Shown here: in pieces, positions 11,377 through 23,638 of the stretch | Layout of the letters: the number at the start of each line of letters is the position of its first letter | Numbering within the stretch: the stretch's first letter is position 1 | NCBI GenBank assembly: GCA_014529385.2 | Contig: CM043954.1 | Span: 94,011,247-94,071,246 of the forward strand | Direction: 5' to 3' | Origin: Adiantum capillus-veneris | Lineage: Eukaryota; Streptophyta; Polypodiopsida; Polypodiales; Pteridaceae | DNA length: 60,000 bases | Position numbers and translations under genes: made by a program | The notes under the pieces: model-generated | Told to the model about the DNA's origin: nothing | Database searches by the model: none | What the model saw: only the letters and a program-made list of their open reading frames with translations

Positions 11377-11499
11377 TCAAAATGCACTTTGTAGAATTGT
11401 AACAATGGGTGTGCGTGCTCACTCTTATAGACCCGAAATTATGATCTCTAAGGCTAAGATGATGAAGAAAAAACCTATGTGATAGATAGAGGCCTTTTT

Positions 11500-12034
11500 A
11501 GAGATTTTTTGACATTTTCCTCTCAAAAAGCTCTCTAAAAGAGGAAAAAAGGGGCTTTTTACTAACGACGTGCGATGAGGCATTCCAAAATTTTGGAATG
11601 CCCCCTCGCGCGCCGTTAGTAAAATGTTCTTTTAGGGGTTTTTGACATTCTTTGCCTCTTTGGATGTCGAAGCTAGGCAATTGGACATTCATTTCTAAGA
11701 TATTTTGGTGTTCCCGACGCATTGACAGTATCAAAAGTTTCAAAATCTTCCACCACTTGATAGTTTTGTAACTTTTTGAATTCTAGTGATGACATAAGCC
11801 ATATCAAATGCACCGCATCTACCTTCTGAAAAAGGTGCTCGTATTAAATGAAAGAGAGTGATCGTCTTCAAGGACCACTAGATTATTAAATGAGGAGAGG
11901 GACACCTTTTATATTTTTGTTAATATCAATCTATTTTTCTACGTAACGTAAGCTCTTCTCTCATTGGAGGAGCTTATTTTCCTCTCTCTTCCAAAAGGCC
12001 CTCCAAAAGACCTCCGAAATCTCCTAATGTATCC
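11500..12034 (-). repeat. Right terminal inverted repeat arm
   Basis: Reverse complement of the left arm at 10239-10750, slightly longer because of indels. It includes the best-preserved internal palindrome at 11556-11624 and ends in CGAAATCTCCTAATG, the mirror of the left CATTAGAAAATTTTGG. Confidence 0.8.
11556..11624. repeat. Internal palindrome, best copy
   Basis: A near-perfect hairpin of about 68 bases. The outer ends are TTTTTACTAACG and CGTTAGTAAAA, then CGACGTGCGA against CGCGCG, with a perfect centre GGCATTCCAAAATTTTGGAA. It looks like a small independent foldback unit embedded inside the larger inverted-repeat arm. Confidence 0.9.
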
Positions 12035-12049
12035 ATCTACATTTTTCCT

Positions 12050-12440
12050 TGTTTGTTTGCTCTAATTTTCTCTTCAAACTCTATGTCATGGTCATCAATT
12101 TAAATGGCATACTCCTCATTAGGATCCAGGTAAACCTGAGCTCCATGGACATTAGTCTTATAAAAAATGAGTATGTGCTTATATTACACTGTCATTCCGG
12201 TTTTTGACTGAGTCTAATATAAAGACATTTCACATGTTGAGTCAGAATAAGTGTCTAAGACTTCTTCAAAGATAGTGTCCAAGTGATCACCTTGATTCTC
12301 AATCTCTTTGGTGGATAATGTACTAGCAGTCTCTCCAAATATGCCTTGATTTGTTAGTATACGACCAGATCTAAGGTTCCTATAGACTTGTTAAGCCCTA
12401 GATAGAGTACTTACCGTCAGATTGACTTGTTTTTCGTTTA
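12050..12440 (-). pseudogene. Gag N-terminal remnant of the Ty3/gypsy element
   Basis: Minus translation gives ENQGDHLDTIFEEVLDTYSD, and after stops GAQVYLDPNEEYAI and DDHDIEFEEKIRANKQ. An acidic lead-in of this kind fits the start of the Gag found at 8655-10238. The inserted element at 10239-12034 separates the two parts. At least three stops are present. Confidence 0.5.
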
Positions 12441-12769
12441 TCCACTTGACTTGAACTCCTCTGAAGCTCTCAATTCTTTGCCTGCAACCTGGTTCTTGTG
12501 TCAGTTTTAACCAAGTTAGTTGTTTTCTCTTAAACAATGTACAACTTTTGCTAACTATTGTGATTGGTCTATGTATATCACTTCAATCTGAGCTAAGTGA
12601 GTCAGCAAATGAGACTTTCAGATTCTACCCCTGCAAAGAGCTAAAGGAAACTGAATCAATATGTACCAATTTGGACCCGATGGAACCCAATCTTGACCAA
12701 TGGCCTTGTATTATGTTGTTCTAACATTGTACAAGCTCGAAAGTCCAAAATCTTGTCTCTGGGACTCAA

Positions 12770-13760
12770 AAGTAAAAAATCTGGTTATTTACTTTTCTTA
12801 GTTTTTCTCACTTGGCTTGTTTTTCCCTATAGACACCTTGTTGCGGTCTCTAAACAAGTTTTCTTGAATTTGAACAAGATTTGCCCAAGTTATCAATTGT
12901 TTAGTGTCCGTAGACTCTATTTTCAATAATCTGGCTTAAGTCTCACTTTTGTGATCCAAATTTCACCAAATTTGATATATGGAGTCTACTTGATATGCTT
13001 AATATTCAATTCTGGAGCAGATGTAAATAATTGCGATTATTTACTTCCGAGATTTTTTTTTAACTTTTTGTCAAAATGTTGACACAAACTTGTTAAGCAA
13101 CTCAACTTAAGCTCCCTAGCCAAGTTTCACCAAGTTTGAATAAATTCTGCTCAATTTGTCAACAGTTTTGTGTTTGCAGAAGACTAACTTTACAAATCTG
13201 ACCACAATTTTCACTTTATAAATCCAAACCTTACCAAATTTGATATATGTGCTCAATACAACATGATAGAACTTGTGGTATGCTTGGTTGGCCAAAAAAG
13301 CTAGAAAATTCGACAAAAGTAAATAATCTTGATTATTTACTTATGATAAATTTTAGCATAATTTTGATCATCCGAGCATACACACTTATTGAACTCTTTG
13401 AACTAAGCCTCTAAGTCAAGTTTCACTAAATTGGAACAAGATTTATTAAATCAAACTCAATTCTTAACAATCAGTATAGATTTTAGTTTTTATCAAGTTT
13501 TCAATCTGTTTTGTGATCCAAATTCTATGAGCCTTCACAAAAGATGTTTGTATTCATGCATAGAGTCTCTGGTATCAACCTTGGTCAATTTTGAGCTAAA
13601 AGTAAATAATCACGATTATTTACTTTTGGCCTAAAATGAACACTTTTTGCAATTTTTTCAATGGTCAGTCTTTTTGTAATAAGTTTTAAGCCTCTGAGCC
13701 AGGTCAAAACTTAATTTGGCCTAAATTCTCAAGACAATGTAAATAATCTGAGTTTTTGCA
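12770..13760. repeat. Degenerate ~290-bp satellite, block B
   Basis: Palindromes of the block A type occur at 12770-12796, 13022-13046, 13316-13342 and 13598-13627, with a half copy at 13738. Spacings are about 252, 295 and 282 bases. Between them a segment like TTTCACCAAATTTGATATAT recurs at several places. Orientation is the same as block A. It lies in the leader between the candidate PBS and gag of the gypsy element. Confidence 0.75.
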
Positions 13761-14287
13761 AACTCTTGAAAATTTACCATGAATGCATCCTTAAGCTTAC
13801 CCACTGATTCATACAACTTTTATGAGCATAATCTCTCGTCGGATTCAGTGGTTGACAGTGTTTTGGTATTGTTTCAAGTCATAGAACTGAAATTATGCAA
13901 CTTCACATAAACAAATCAAAATTGATTCTTTTGGAGTGAGAAATGAGTCACAGATCCCATCTCGGATTCTACTTACCCTACTCTTAGGTTCTACTGCAAT
14001 TGGGTTGTGGAAAGTGTCCAAAAACACTTGTTTTTTTCTTTTGGTTTTCTAAGCTTAAATGATCTTAAGACTTGTTTCATCTATCGATCATTCTCAAAAT
14101 CGTAACCTAATCCTATAATCCTACAAGGTACTTAGCAAGTACAATCTACTTCCAAGCTACCTCTACACAGCAAAAGACGACACTCTTAAGCTATGCCATT
14201 TTAAAAAAGAAAGTTTTACTCTAGGTAATTCTAGAGGAATTTAAAGGACAACTAGACGCTCTTGTTTTTCCCTAGCTTAGGTCTATT

Positions 14288-14311
14288 CGTTCTCGGAAGC
14301 GGCGTCAAATA
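14288..14311 (-). promoter_or_regulatory. Candidate primer-binding site (tRNA-Asp type)
   Basis: The minus strand reads TTTGACGCCGCTTCCGAGAA. The common plant gypsy primer site is TGGCGCCGTTGCCGGGGA (complement of the tRNA-Asp 3' end); 13 of 18 positions agree. If real, the 5' LTR lies to the right of 14311. The mismatch level leaves room for chance. Confidence 0.45.
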
Positions 14312-15250
14312 TGGATAGGTTTCCTAACCTCACTCTTATCTTATTGCAGATGGAGAACCACGAACACAATTGTCAATCCATAGGACAAAGATGACTTGAC
14401 TAGTACATAGAGGCTACAAGAGGGTGTCAATCTCTTGGAAAAGAACAAACAACTCGCATCTAACACAAGCTACACTCAAATGAATCTAGTCACTAATCGG
14501 CAAACAAAACATGACCTTTACAACATCAAATGACATATGAATATTATACAAAACTTATACGATAAGTATATAGGACCTAAGCACACATGCTTATGGTCTC
14601 AAACCTCACTTTTGATGAAGTGTAAAAAATACAATTATTAACAGCAGTGAGTTTTTTACCTAGTCATTTTTTACTTGAATGCATCTAAATGCTATCCCAA
14701 TACCTTGCATATGCTTACTTTGTGATTTTTTAGCTTAAATTCCTACTTATAATGAAGTTAGGCCGTGGGTCAGCGACGCCAAAAGCTACAGTTTACCATG
14801 ATATGTTTTTGTCAATGCGTATAGCTCTTACATGCAGTTGCAATGCAACAAACGGCACTGCAATGTGACAACCGATAAGGGAGTCGGAACCATGAGAAGG
14901 AGAGAAGTGAGCACCGTTAGCTCACGTTGTGTATTTCTTATCCAAAAACTTAGCAATAACTTACAAAAATTGGCTTTTATACCTTAGCCAAGGTTTCTTT
15001 GGTCAAAACTAATAAATTAGGAACTCTAACTAAGGATAAATTGATACAATGTGGAAGCTTATAGCCCCGGCTCATCGATTACAATATCCACTTGGAAAAT
15101 AGGAATTACAATATTCTCGATTTATCAAAATAATAAGTGTTTTTTACAATAAAAGCTCCCGAAAAATGTTACATGGGTTATCTTGCTGCTAACATAACCC
15201 GTTTCAAAAGAACTCATTATTTGAATGGGGTGTCTTCATCTCAGATAATG
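14312..15250. other. Possible 5' LTR region, not delimited
   Basis: No coding signal is seen. If the primer site is real this should be the gypsy 5' LTR, but no second copy was found in the window and no TG...CA boundary can be fixed. Confidence 0.3.
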
Positions 15251-15659
15251 TATGAGGAATGTTAGAGAAAATGACTCACTCAACTGTCTTCAATGTGTGT
15301 TGTAAAACTGAGAGCATTGGATGGAGGAGTTGTTGTGGAAGCCTCATTTTAAGAGGCTCAAAAAACCCGTTTGTTTGTTTATGCCAACACTTAGCAACCG
15401 CCCTGCAAATTTTCTTTGCCTCTTGCTCATCAATGTCATCATCCTCAATTGTTTGTGTCATCCTCTTCTCAATGCTTCTTTGTAGCCTAATAGTTTTGTA
15501 CACCGGGCAGAAGGTACCCCGGGATGTGTTGTTGTGTAATAGACACTGGAGGAACATGGGTGCATGTATTTCCATTTTGAACACTACGAGGTTCCATGTG
15601 CAACGAGTTATGATGTTGATGATATAGCATAGAAGACCATCAAACATAGCCACAATACT

Positions 15660-15703
<44 letters not shown>

Positions 15704-15840
15704 ATAGAAGGTATTGAGCTGCTACTACCGGAGAAGGTGTAACAGTCATGGTCAAATGGACTTCATCAAAAAAATCATCCTTCCATGTCTAAGGCGGGAA
15801 GACAAGCATGGAGCTATGAAATTCAGAAGTAGAGGTTACT

Positions 15841-15912
<72 letters not shown>

Positions 15913-17680
15913 ACAACAGTACTGACAACAGCTAAGGCATATGCCAAGAGTGGAGCAGAATGAAACTACAATGTTCAGTTGGAGTTAATGAAAGGAGGTT
16001 GAGTCGTTTGTAGCTTGAATTTAAAATCTCTTTTGACAGCGCGCCTTATTCCCCTCTCTCTCCTTCCATGTCCCAAGACACTCCTTTTTGGTACCTCCTA
16101 TCCATGCCATCACCCTCTTCCATTTCATGATACACACACATGCATGCATGAAAATATATCACTAGAAACAAACATAAACGAGACCCTTTAAAAAAATTGT
16201 TGCAAAGATCATCAAAATGATGACATATCTGACAAAGAGTTTTGATTCGTAAACAGAGCCTCACCTGCCCTAAGAAGCATGTAGAGGTTGCTATTATAGA
16301 GAGCATACCAACATTGAGTAGAATCTTATGTGCGCCACTATGCAACTAGCAAGATTGGGTTTGAAAGAAGATATGTTTTTATGTCCACATCCATCAGGTG
16401 ATCCAAACTAAGTGGAATAACTGTGTACAAAGCATATGTACTTTCCACAAAGATATTTTCCTTCAACTCTCCATATGAGAGATTCTTGCATAATTTCAAA
16501 ATTACCCGATGAAATTTTCTAGAAAAAAAGAAAACAAAAGAAAGCCACAACAAATGTGCTCTAGCATGAAAATATTGAAGAGGATAAAGAATAAGGAGGA
16601 TGTGCCGAGGTGCCCAAGGATTGGGATTAAAGGACTCCCTCCTTGCCACAATGAAAGCAAGCACCCAACCTCCACCTTGTGCACCACCACCGTCAAACCC
16701 TAAGTTTGCAGAAGATGAAGAAGCAGCATTGTATCTTGGTCAACTTTGAGGTCATTGCGTCTCATGCCTCCCTATGTGTGCCGTGGAGAGTTTCCATGTA
16801 TTCCCCTCGGGCTCAAGCCTTGACTGCTTTTGAAGCAGCTTATTTGTCATCAGAGCCATGTCCAGCGTCACCATGGTGTGCATCATAAGAGCTATGCAAG
16901 CTGGAAGAAACACTTTCAGCAGGCTCTGCATGTGCTCCTCCTTGAGTCTCCTACAGTTGCCTTCAGGCTTCTTTGACGACGATGGAAAAAAAAAAGTTTT
17001 GTTTTCCCCTCTTTTGAACTTTTCCCTCTTCCATAAAAAGGTAACTCTTGATAAATTCCCGCCATGTTTTGTCTACAAAAACTCAAAATGATGTATTAAC
17101 AATTACCTCCGGTAGTGCCAACAAGACAAAGGGGGAGGATATCAAGCTGCTACAAAACCCCTAAGATCTTTTGTTGAATGATGTGTGAGATGTACTCCAT
17201 TTGGAAAATCAGCATAGAGATCTCTTTTAGACCGCTCGAGAAGGGGGGCAAGGATGATGACTCTTTTCCCTACTTGATGTCTGCATAAAAAAATCAATAA
17301 TATGTGTGCACGACGTGATTATACCATACAGATGATAGATAGCATTAGACATATTAAGAACAATGTTATTTGACCTAGTGAGATAATGATGGAGTCAATG
17401 AGGTGGAGAGAGAGACAGAGAGAGAATCCCAAGAGAATGAGGTCATTTCCCCCACAAAAACAAGGCATGGGCTTGGTTTTGTGTGTGCGTGTGTGTGTGT
17501 GAGAGAGAGAAAGAGAGAGAGAGAGCCGAAGTGCTGCAGTTTCTTCTTGCAAGGCGAAATTCATGGAAGGGGCACTTCACCCCTTTCTGCAATCCATGCA
17601 TAAGGTGAGAGTAGCAGAGCTCAATTGCGAGAGTACAAGAAGGGAGAGATAGAAAAACTCGATTGAAAGAGTATGAGAAG

Positions 17681-17728
<48 letters not shown>

Positions 17729-18450
17729 CCAAAAATATTGGAAACACCATCGACAAAGGCGCACATCAGAGGACAAAGGAAAGGGCAACATGCCATATTT
17801 TCCCAAAAAATCAACAATTGCTTTGAGCCCACTCAAGATGGGGGGAAGACGCCTACTTATGTGTTTATTCTAAAAGAGACCATGCCACATTAGAAAGACC
17901 AAACTCGGGTAAATACTTACCCCACACCCCCAATGGCAGCCACCTAGTCCGCTTCACAAGTTCCTCATTCATCGGTGATTGATTGTTGTCATCACCCATT
18001 TGTAGTGACAAGTTCCTCGTTCATCGATGATTTATTGTTGTCCATTAGTAGTGACATATCGTTGAAAGAAGTATGTTGTTTATCCTTTTGCTACTACAGA
18101 GCCCAAAAACGTGCGAATTGCATGACACTATGCCGTATTGGACATAGATCGAGGTATACCCATGTCCCTCTCCATACTACCCACGTTTAAAGAGAACAAT
18201 TATGGAAAAAGAAAATGTAATCGTTTTGGAGACATGACCAATACATATATATCTCATATTACAAGCAAACATACTCATCCTCAACACCTTTTTGCAAACA
18301 TACTCCTCATCAATACCTTTTTGTACACATGAAGACGACAATGCACTATTATTTAGGGAAACATACACACATTACCATAATGTACGTGTGTTATGTAACC
18401 ACATGGTCCATATATGAAGAAGAGAATATAGATTGACGAATCAACAACAA
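15251..18450. other. GA-rich unassigned region
   Basis: GA runs lie at 15661-15702, 15842-15911, 17401-17425, 17500-17525 and 17683-17726. A 159-codon minus frame at 15276-15755 runs across one of them, and its C-terminal 100 residues look non-repetitive and charged; no family was recognised. A 108-codon minus frame at 16338-16664 is similar. A ~50-base duplication (AGTTCCTC...TAGTGAC) lies at about 17960 and 18010. No gene can be defended here. Confidence 0.45.
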
Positions 18451-18451
18451 G

Positions 18452-18806
18452 CCTTCTCTTTATTGCTTGCATAAATGAGCTGAATTAGATTTCAATATAT
18501 ATCCTTTATGCATGATGGTGTTGTGGCACAAAGTGCTCACAGGTGCTTGTACTACTATATGATGCCCTAATAGTGAACAATGTAAGCATGAGGTTCATCA
18601 TGCATACGCTTCATCAGCGCGACATGCCTTCAATTGATTGCTTGCATAAATGAGTTGATTAGAGTTCAAGACATATCCTTTCCTTTATGCCCGATGGTGC
18701 AGTGGCAAAAAGTGGTCAAGAGGTGCTTGTACTGTTGTATGATGCCCTAATCATGAACAATGTATCCATTAGCTTCAAGAAATATCCTTTCCTTTATGCA
18801 TGATGA
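18452..18806. repeat. Diverged tandem duplication, ~174-bp unit
   Basis: Sequence beginning CCTTCTCTTTATTGCTTGCA at 18453 is repeated at 18627 with about 80 percent agreement, including TGGTGCTTGTACT-like and TATGATGCCCTAAT segments. A third, partial unit starts at about 18771. Confidence 0.85.
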
Positions 18807-20409
<1,603 letters not shown>

Positions 20410-20414
20410 AAGAG
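20410..20414. repeat. Target-site duplication, left (AAGAG)
   Basis: AAGAG directly precedes the left LTR and is repeated exactly at 23843-23847 after the right LTR. A 5-bp duplication is the usual size for Ty1/copia integration. Confidence 0.95.
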
Positions 20415-20604
20415 TGAAGGGGATCGGGGAGCACCACAGACGGAGAGTGAGAGAGAGAAGGAGACACACGACACACAAATATGGGTGGGGAGACTCAAAG
20501 AGTGAGCAGCCCCCTATACACTTATGCTATGTATAAGGTATACAAGTCAGTGGGCGCCCAGACTCTGGGCGACCGGGCAAGGCACAGGAGCCTATACCCC
20601 AACA
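20415..20604 (-). repeat. Copia 3' LTR (minus orientation)
   Basis: Reads TGAAGGGGATCGGGGAGC ... TATACCCCAACA on the plus strand. It matches 23653-23842 except for about five substitutions near the outer and inner ends. In element orientation it starts TGTTGGGG and ends CCCCTTCA. Confidence 0.97.
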
Positions 20605-20616
20605 ACCTCCCACTTA
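20605..20616 (-). promoter_or_regulatory. Polypurine tract of the copia element
   Basis: The minus strand reads TAAGTGGGAGGT immediately upstream of the 3' LTR. Purine-rich sequence here primes plus-strand synthesis in LTR retrotransposons. Confidence 0.75.
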
Positions 20617-20683
20617 AAGGCGACTGTGCCTTTAAGCAAGGGAACCTAGTCTAAAGACTACAAAAGGTGAGAGAAAACCGCTC

Positions 20684-21496
20684 TCAACCGATGCCCACTG
20701 GCTGGCTGTGATCGTGTGCATCCGGCTGTCCTGCTCCCGTGTAAATCCATACACCACCAGACGTACCGCACATGTACTGCAAGTATGTATGCAATACCTG
20801 CATATCTCCCTCGTGTACTATGCCATCATCATTCAACAAACGACTGACAACCCCAACTGCAAATGCTCCCACTATAGCTGCGATATCCGGTCTCAAGATC
20901 AGCATCTCATACATGTGACCACCCGATGCAATGCTAGCGGGCCCTGCTAGCCCTACGGAGCATGCATCAACATATATATCCCTGGCAATAGGTATCTCTG
21001 ACTGACAAGGCGTGTCAGCCACATGCATCTCCTGACTGTCCACAAAAGACGCATCAACCTGTCGTGCAACCTCATAGCAAACCAGTTGCTCTAGGTGTCT
21101 GCTGGAAGACATATCCTGCACAACTATATCCCCATGCTCACTATCGAGCATAGAAAGGAATGACTGCATAATCGCTGACATCTCAGTCTCCTCTGCAATC
21201 ATCCACTGCAAACATGACCACTCAATCTGCTGTGACTCACTAGAGCTCTCATGCTCTAACTCCATATGCATAGACTCTTGCACAACGTCCTCCTGTCGTG
21301 ACTCACTAGAGCAAGACCGTTCTACTTGTCTATCTTGCATAGAAGTATCTCGCACAACTGACTCTCTGCTTTGCTCAGTCACTAGCAAAGCATGCATGTC
21401 TGACTTTGTCACCTCTCTGTGTGACTGCTCAAGTCGTTCCCCAACTGTGTGCACAACGAGCTCACTACTCTGCACTCCATGCAAAGTATCCTGCAA
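20684..21496 (-). CDS. Copia ORF, 3' segment: acidic/Ser/Gln-rich region plus RT tail
   Basis: A 270-codon open frame. Residues 1-170 are rich in Glu, Ser, Gln and His with repeated SSES/QSRES-like pieces and no known domain. Residues about 170-260 match the segment after the copia RT: GGHMYEMLILRPDIAAIVG, then SRLLND, then HTYLQYMCGTSGGVWIYTG, normally the link to RNase H. The frame is the same as that of the upstream gag-protease ORF and is separated only by a TGA at 21515-21517, so the two may once have been a single ORF. The RT catalytic box and integrase are missing. The product is probably non-enzymatic. Confidence 0.8.
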   Translation of the reverse strand: MQDTLHGVQSSELVVHTVGERLEQSHREVTKSDMHALLVTEQSRESVVRDTSMQDRQVERSCSSESRQEDVVQESMHMELEHESSSESQQIEWSCLQWMIAEETEMSAIMQSFLSMLDSEHGDIVVQDMSSSRHLEQLVCYEVARQVDASFVDSQEMHVADTPCQSEIPIARDIYVDACSVGLAGPASIASGGHMYEMLILRPDIAAIVGAFAVGVVSRLLNDDGIVHEGDMQVLHTYLQYMCGTSGGVWIYTGAGQPDAHDHSQPVGIG

Positions 21497-21514
21497 CCCA
21501 TGAGCAAAAGAGAC

Positions 21515-22531
21515 TCACTTGCTCTCTCGCTCTCTACCTGGCTGCGTGATCACAGAGACAACACCGTCTCTCCCGTGATCCACATGCAATGGGTAACCTG
21601 TACCACTCCTGGCACCTCTCGCAATCACTAGCGAACCCAAATGCATCACAAAAGATCGCTCAAGCGGCGATACCCGACATCCACTATCCCGTAACTGTCT
21701 GACTGAGATCAAATCCCGTCTCAGATCTGGCACATAGCGCACATGACGCAGGGTAAATCTCATACCACTGGACAAGGACAAACATACGTCTCCTACACCC
21801 TCAATGTCATACACAACACCATCAGCCATGTGCACACAACCAAGTCTCCCACTAGAAAACGTGCTAAACCACTCACGATGCGACGTGACATGGAAAGTAG
21901 CATCTGAATCTAGTAACCACTGTGAAGACAATGTGCAATCTGATATGCAATCCGTAGACATAAGATCGTCTGAAGACAAGCTAGATGTAAATGTGACATC
22001 GCCGTCACAATCATACTCAGTAACCACCGTACTGATCTCACTAGCATCTGTCATGCCCAAATTTGCATCACGCATCTGTCGCCTCCGTTGTCTCAAATGC
22101 CTGAAACATCGACGCCTAATGTGCCCTCTATGTCCACAATGCCAACATGTCAAGTCTCTATGCCATCGAGACTTGCGTGTGGGACCAATCTCTCCCATGG
22201 ACATAGAAGTGGGACTAGACTCCCCTGTAGACATGGATGTCGCGTACATAGCATGTAAACTCTGCCATAAAGCATGAGTTGTAGTCTCCCTCGAGACCTG
22301 CCAGTCAACAGACTCAACCAGATGCAAACGAATCGTAGACATTGCTAACTCATCAAGATCCTGCCAATCATCATCACGCATAGACTTGGGCTTCACCGAT
22401 AAACCACGCAAGGGTTTATCTTGTCCCAAATCCGCCAATGCAACAAGCATATGCTCCTTCCAAGCAACAAAATCTGCACCATCAAACTGTGTCAGACCAT
22501 AACGCTGGAAGTCAAATGAAAAATCAGCCAT
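21515..22531 (-). CDS. Copia Gag-protease ORF
   Basis: The chosen start is the Met of MADFSFDFQRYGLTQFDG, typical of copia Gag, at 22531; an upstream in-frame Met at 22567 gives 350 codons. Order: Gag core (FVAWKEHMLVALAD, then TIRLHLVESVDW), a CCHC zinc knuckle CWHCGHRGHIRRRC, a protease active-site region LLDSDATFHVT, and the pre-integrase segment LRHVRYVPDLRRDLISVRQL. The protease motif normally reads D-S-G-A; here Gly is replaced by Asp, so activity is doubtful. Gag would package element RNA in cytoplasmic particles. The frame ends in TGA, then stays open in phase. Confidence 0.92.
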   Translation of the reverse strand: MADFSFDFQRYGLTQFDGADFVAWKEHMLVALADLGQDKPLRGLSVKPKSMRDDDWQDLDELAMSTIRLHLVESVDWQVSRETTTHALWQSLHAMYATSMSTGESSPTSMSMGEIGPTRKSRWHRDLTCWHCGHRGHIRRRCFRHLRQRRRQMRDANLGMTDASEISTVVTEYDCDGDVTFTSSLSSDDLMSTDCISDCTLSSQWLLDSDATFHVTSHREWFSTFSSGRLGCVHMADGVVYDIEGVGDVCLSLSSGMRFTLRHVRYVPDLRRDLISVRQLRDSGCRVSPLERSFVMHLGSLVIARGARSGTGYPLHVDHGRDGVVSVITQPGRERESK

Positions 22532-22567
22532 AATGCTCGCAAAAGAGCAACCAACAATGAGTAGCAA

Positions 22568-23638
22568 ATGTCAACCAAATCAGCCCTAAATTGGCTCGAA
22601 TTGCATCAACAAAAGTCTGCAAATATGGCTGTAAAATCTGATGCAAAGTTGCACCAATAACCGTGCAAAGCCTTGCACAAAATCACAAGTCAATATGACT
22701 CAATCGCGCATAAATATCTGATAAAATTTTGGGAGAGTCTCCTTTGTAACTGGAGCAAAATCTCAACAGTAAACCTCAAAGAGACAATAATATATGCCAC
22801 GATGGCCAATCCGGGAATAAACTCGACCAGAATCACCTCACAAAGTCATACATATGAGCATACCCGCTCTTGCCGGAGTACCACTCAAATAATCTCATCC
22901 ATAAACAAATACACAAATCCATATATGGCATACATAAACCGCCAAGACCATAGCAACATAGCTCACTCTCGCATGAGTGGCTCTCTGGACAAATGCATAT
23001 CCAAAAACCTGTGTACACCTATGAATTTGCTGGTTGCTGCAGAAAATACTCCGTGTGTGTGAGATATACCAAAAACAGTGTTTTTGGGACCCGAAAGTGC
23101 ACAAATAAACTTGCTGCTGTACCTGCTGTAATTCAAAGCATAATTTCAGCAAATAGAAATCACCATCGCATCCGGAGCGTGCCAAAACCCTGACCTAGAC
23201 TCCTGGATCATGTAGATCTGACTTTGTATGACGGAGCTACGCAAAAAACTGCGTTTTAGAGCCCGAAAATGGCAAAAACGAGTTGCACACAGTCTTGAAC
23301 CTGCTCCTGCTCCACTCTGCGTGATGCAATGTCCTCTCAATGCAAGCTCCAACACAAGATCTCTGCCACAACATTATCCAAGCACTCGAATGTCAAGCTC
23401 TCCTCCGCCGAGCACTTCTCTAACGAGCTCCATTGAGCTCAAAAGCTCCTCTCACCAAGGAAGCCGCAACCGCCTCCTCGACCAAGCTTGACCATACCAA
23501 GCTCCTAAGCTCCAAATACAATCCTCCTCAAGCTAAAATCGCTCTCCGTGAAACTCCGCGATCGAACTCCACCGTCGAGAGCAAGCGAGCTATCGTCTCG
23601 AAGCTCTCAAAGCCGTCGTGCTCTCCGCGGTCACCATA
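22568..23638 (-). other. Long leader of the copia element
   Basis: About 1.07 kb lie between the primer site and the gag start, unusually long for copia. It holds two related segments on the plus strand near 23055-23100 and 23225-23275 (AAAACAGTGTTTTTGGGACC against AAAACTGCGTTTTAGAGCCC) and short CTCC-rich repeats near 23390-23560. No protein domain was recognised. Confidence 0.6.

Larger units (their letters stand above)
10239..12034. mobile_element. Foldback / long-TIR DNA element inserted in gag
   Basis: The left arm (about 10239-10750) and right arm (about 11500-12034) are imperfect reverse complements over roughly 0.5 kb. Examples: TTTGGAGGTCATTTGGAGGG on the left against the complement of CCCTCCAAAAGACCTCCGAA on the right, and TCCTTGAAAACGGTCAC against TCCTTGAAGACGATCAC. 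The outermost shared bases are CATTAG. Gag sequence continues on both sides (gag N-terminus at 12050-12440, rest below 10238), so it is an insertion. No transposase ORF is present. No target duplication is obvious. A MULE-like or foldback family is possible. Confidence 0.8.
3180..14311 (-). mobile_element. Old Ty3/gypsy LTR retrotransposon, interrupted
   Basis: Read on the minus strand, fragments appear in the order gag, protease, RT, RNase H, integrase zinc domain, integrase C-terminal tail. This is Ty3/gypsy order. Most frames carry stops or shifts, so the copy is dead. The gag is interrupted by the inverted-repeat element at 10239-12034. A primer-binding-site candidate lies at 14288-14311, with a leader of about 1.9 kb containing satellite block B. 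Neither LTR could be delimited by eye. The integrase catalytic core seems to be missing. Confidence 0.85.

Noticed and set aside
11034-11422. Several ORFs of 60-120 codons rich in Ser/Leu, Thr/His, Cys/Val or Arg/Glu
   Set aside because: They are translations of GA and TG microsatellites. The same holds for ORFs at 17443-17836, 19718-19987, 33712-34153, 36729-37187 and 56554-57065.
10239-12034. Nine-base target duplication expected for a MULE
   Set aside because: Bases next to the outermost shared CATTAG do not match on the two sides, so the superfamily stays open.
14312-15250. LTR of the first gypsy element
   Set aside because: No second copy was recognised near 1600-3200 and no boundaries can be fixed.
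15276-15755. 159-codon minus ORF as a protein-coding gene
   Set aside because: Its N-terminal third is GA-repeat translation, no family was recognised, and there is no supporting neighbour.
20708-22277. Plus-strand ORFs of 80 and 157 codons within the copia element
   Set aside because: Antisense shadows of the Gag-protease and downstream frames on the minus strand.
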